Assembly: GCA_965214055.1 (NCBI GenBank)
Contig: OZ243931.1
Span: forward strand, 2,852,001-2,916,000
Reading direction: 5' to 3'
From: WTGA01 sp965214055
GTDB lineage: Bacteria > Pseudomonadota > Gammaproteobacteria > Arenicellales > Poriferihabitantaceae
DNA length: 64,000 bases
Of the stretch, positions 63,550-64,000 are shown piece after piece. Positions within the stretch are counted from its first letter, which is position 1; each line of letters opens with the position of its first letter. A program made the translations under genes and the position numbers. The notes beneath the pieces were generated by a model that was given only the letters and a program-made list of their open reading frames with translations, searched no databases and was not told the origin of the DNA.

Positions 63550-63668
63550 GGGACCCAACGGGCAGCCTGGATTTTGAGGCCGCAAGGGCCTTGCCGGGTT
63601 CGACCGGAAGGCTCAGCAGGAAGATTGAAGGGTGTCGGCTTTTTTTCCATGGCTTGGGTTGCTTGGGT

Positions 63669-64000
63669 TTATGGTTTTTCTTCCAGCAGGGACCCCAGGT
63701 AGGCCCCATACTCATTGTTCCTGAATTCATCCGCCAGGCGTTCCAGCTGCAAATCGTCGATATTGCCCATGCGCCAGCAGATTTCTTCGGGACAGCACAC
63801 TTTCCGCCCCTGTTCTCTTTCAACCGTTTCCATGTATTTTGCCGCGGTAAGCAGGGAACCGCTGGTCCCCGCATCAAACCAGGCCACCTTCGGGTCCAGC
63901 ACTTCGACACCCAGGCTCCGGTCATCCAGGTACGTCCGGTTCAAATCCGTGATTTCCAGTTCACCCCGGGCAGAAGGAGTCAATGTTCTGGCTCTGGCAG
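63669..64000 (-). CDS. rmlA: Glucose-1-phosphate thymidylyltransferase, C-terminal part (5' end outside window)
   Basis: The minus-strand frame enters from the right edge and stops at TAA 63669-63671, giving about 110 residues. The segment LTPSARGELEITDLNRTYLDDRSLGVEVL, WFDAGTSGSLLTAAKYMETVEREQGRKVCCPEEICWRMGNID and LADEFRNNEYGAYL is typical for RmlA, which makes dTDP-glucose for rhamnose and related sugars. The N-terminal nucleotide-binding part is outside the window. Confidence 0.93.
   Translation of the reverse strand, partial: ARARTLTPSARGELEITDLNRTYLDDRSLGVEVLDPKVAWFDAGTSGSLLTAAKYMETVEREQGRKVCCPEEICWRMGNIDDLQLERLADEFRNNEYGAYLGSLLEEKP

Noticed and set aside
1..64000. CRISPR array, rRNA operon or complete insertion sequence
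   Set aside because: No regularly spaced direct repeats, no rRNA signature stretches and no intact transposase with terminal repeats were noticed while reading through the window.

Overview
The window reads as a chromosomal segment of a gammaproteobacterium. Support comes from gene order: thrS-infC-rpmI-rplT-pheS-pheT-ihfA-merR on one strand, mfd followed by csiV, ispD-ispF, a RumA-type rlmD, rne, and a methylthioinosine-type phosphorylase. Base composition is moderately GC-rich, with AT-rich pockets at regulatory regions and around the hipBA module. TRAP and ABC solute receptors, ketone-body and CoA-ester enzymes, and a methylamine-type glutamate pathway suggest a heterotroph scavenging small organic and nitrogen compounds. 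A marine or host-associated habitat is inference only.

Layout. 0-1.5 kb: the 3' end of a 5'-nucleotidase and a RhuM-Fic fusion. 1.8-8.2 kb: gmaS/glnT and mgsCBA (gamma-glutamylmethylamide / N-methylglutamate synthase type), an XRE-cupin regulator with a striking palindromic operator, and a divergent Rieske oxygenase. 8.5-10.6 kb: an orphan THI5-type receptor and an ADP-ribosylglycohydrolase. 11.1-20.9 kb: one long minus-strand directon. In order of transcription it holds ferredoxin, acetoacetyl-CoA synthetase, thiolase, family III CoA-transferase, S49 peptidase, M20 deacylase, a cobalamin-binding mutase-like protein, and a pyrroline-5-carboxylate-reductase-like enzyme. 21.3-29 kb: an accessory mix. 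It contains an exported intradiol dioxygenase, an orphan sugar-type receptor, RidA, a large gene broken by two frameshifts, a small membrane protein, a TTC38-type TPR protein, and an acyl-CoA-dehydrogenase-fold enzyme with the signature residues of 3-sulfinopropanoyl-CoA desulfinase. 29.1-37.3 kb: the translation cluster, flanked by tRNA-Pro(GGG) and tRNA-Val(GAC). 37.7-39.3 kb: hipBA. 39.3-40.8 kb: largely non-coding, ending in the rne leader. 40.8-57.8 kb: housekeeping genes (rne, rlmD, a degenerate exonuclease, giant NAD-glutamate dehydrogenase, HugZ-like, chaC, hinT, ispF, ispD, mfd, csiV). 57.9-62.7 kb: a TRAP transporter with an APH-type kinase and a truncated ATPase remnant. 62.8-64 kb: mtnP-type phosphorylase and the 3' end of rmlA.

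Functional links. The gmaS-mgsABC set would make gamma-glutamylmethylamide and N-methylglutamate from methylamine, but N-methylglutamate dehydrogenase is not in the window. The Rieske enzyme could release methylated amines. AacS plus thiolase converts acetoacetate to acetyl-CoA. The deacylase, B12 protein and reductase lie together and may be an uncharacterised amino-acid rearrangement route. This cluster and the Rieske/mgs locus are the best candidates for undescribed biology. All functions are read from sequence and family memory; no search was run.
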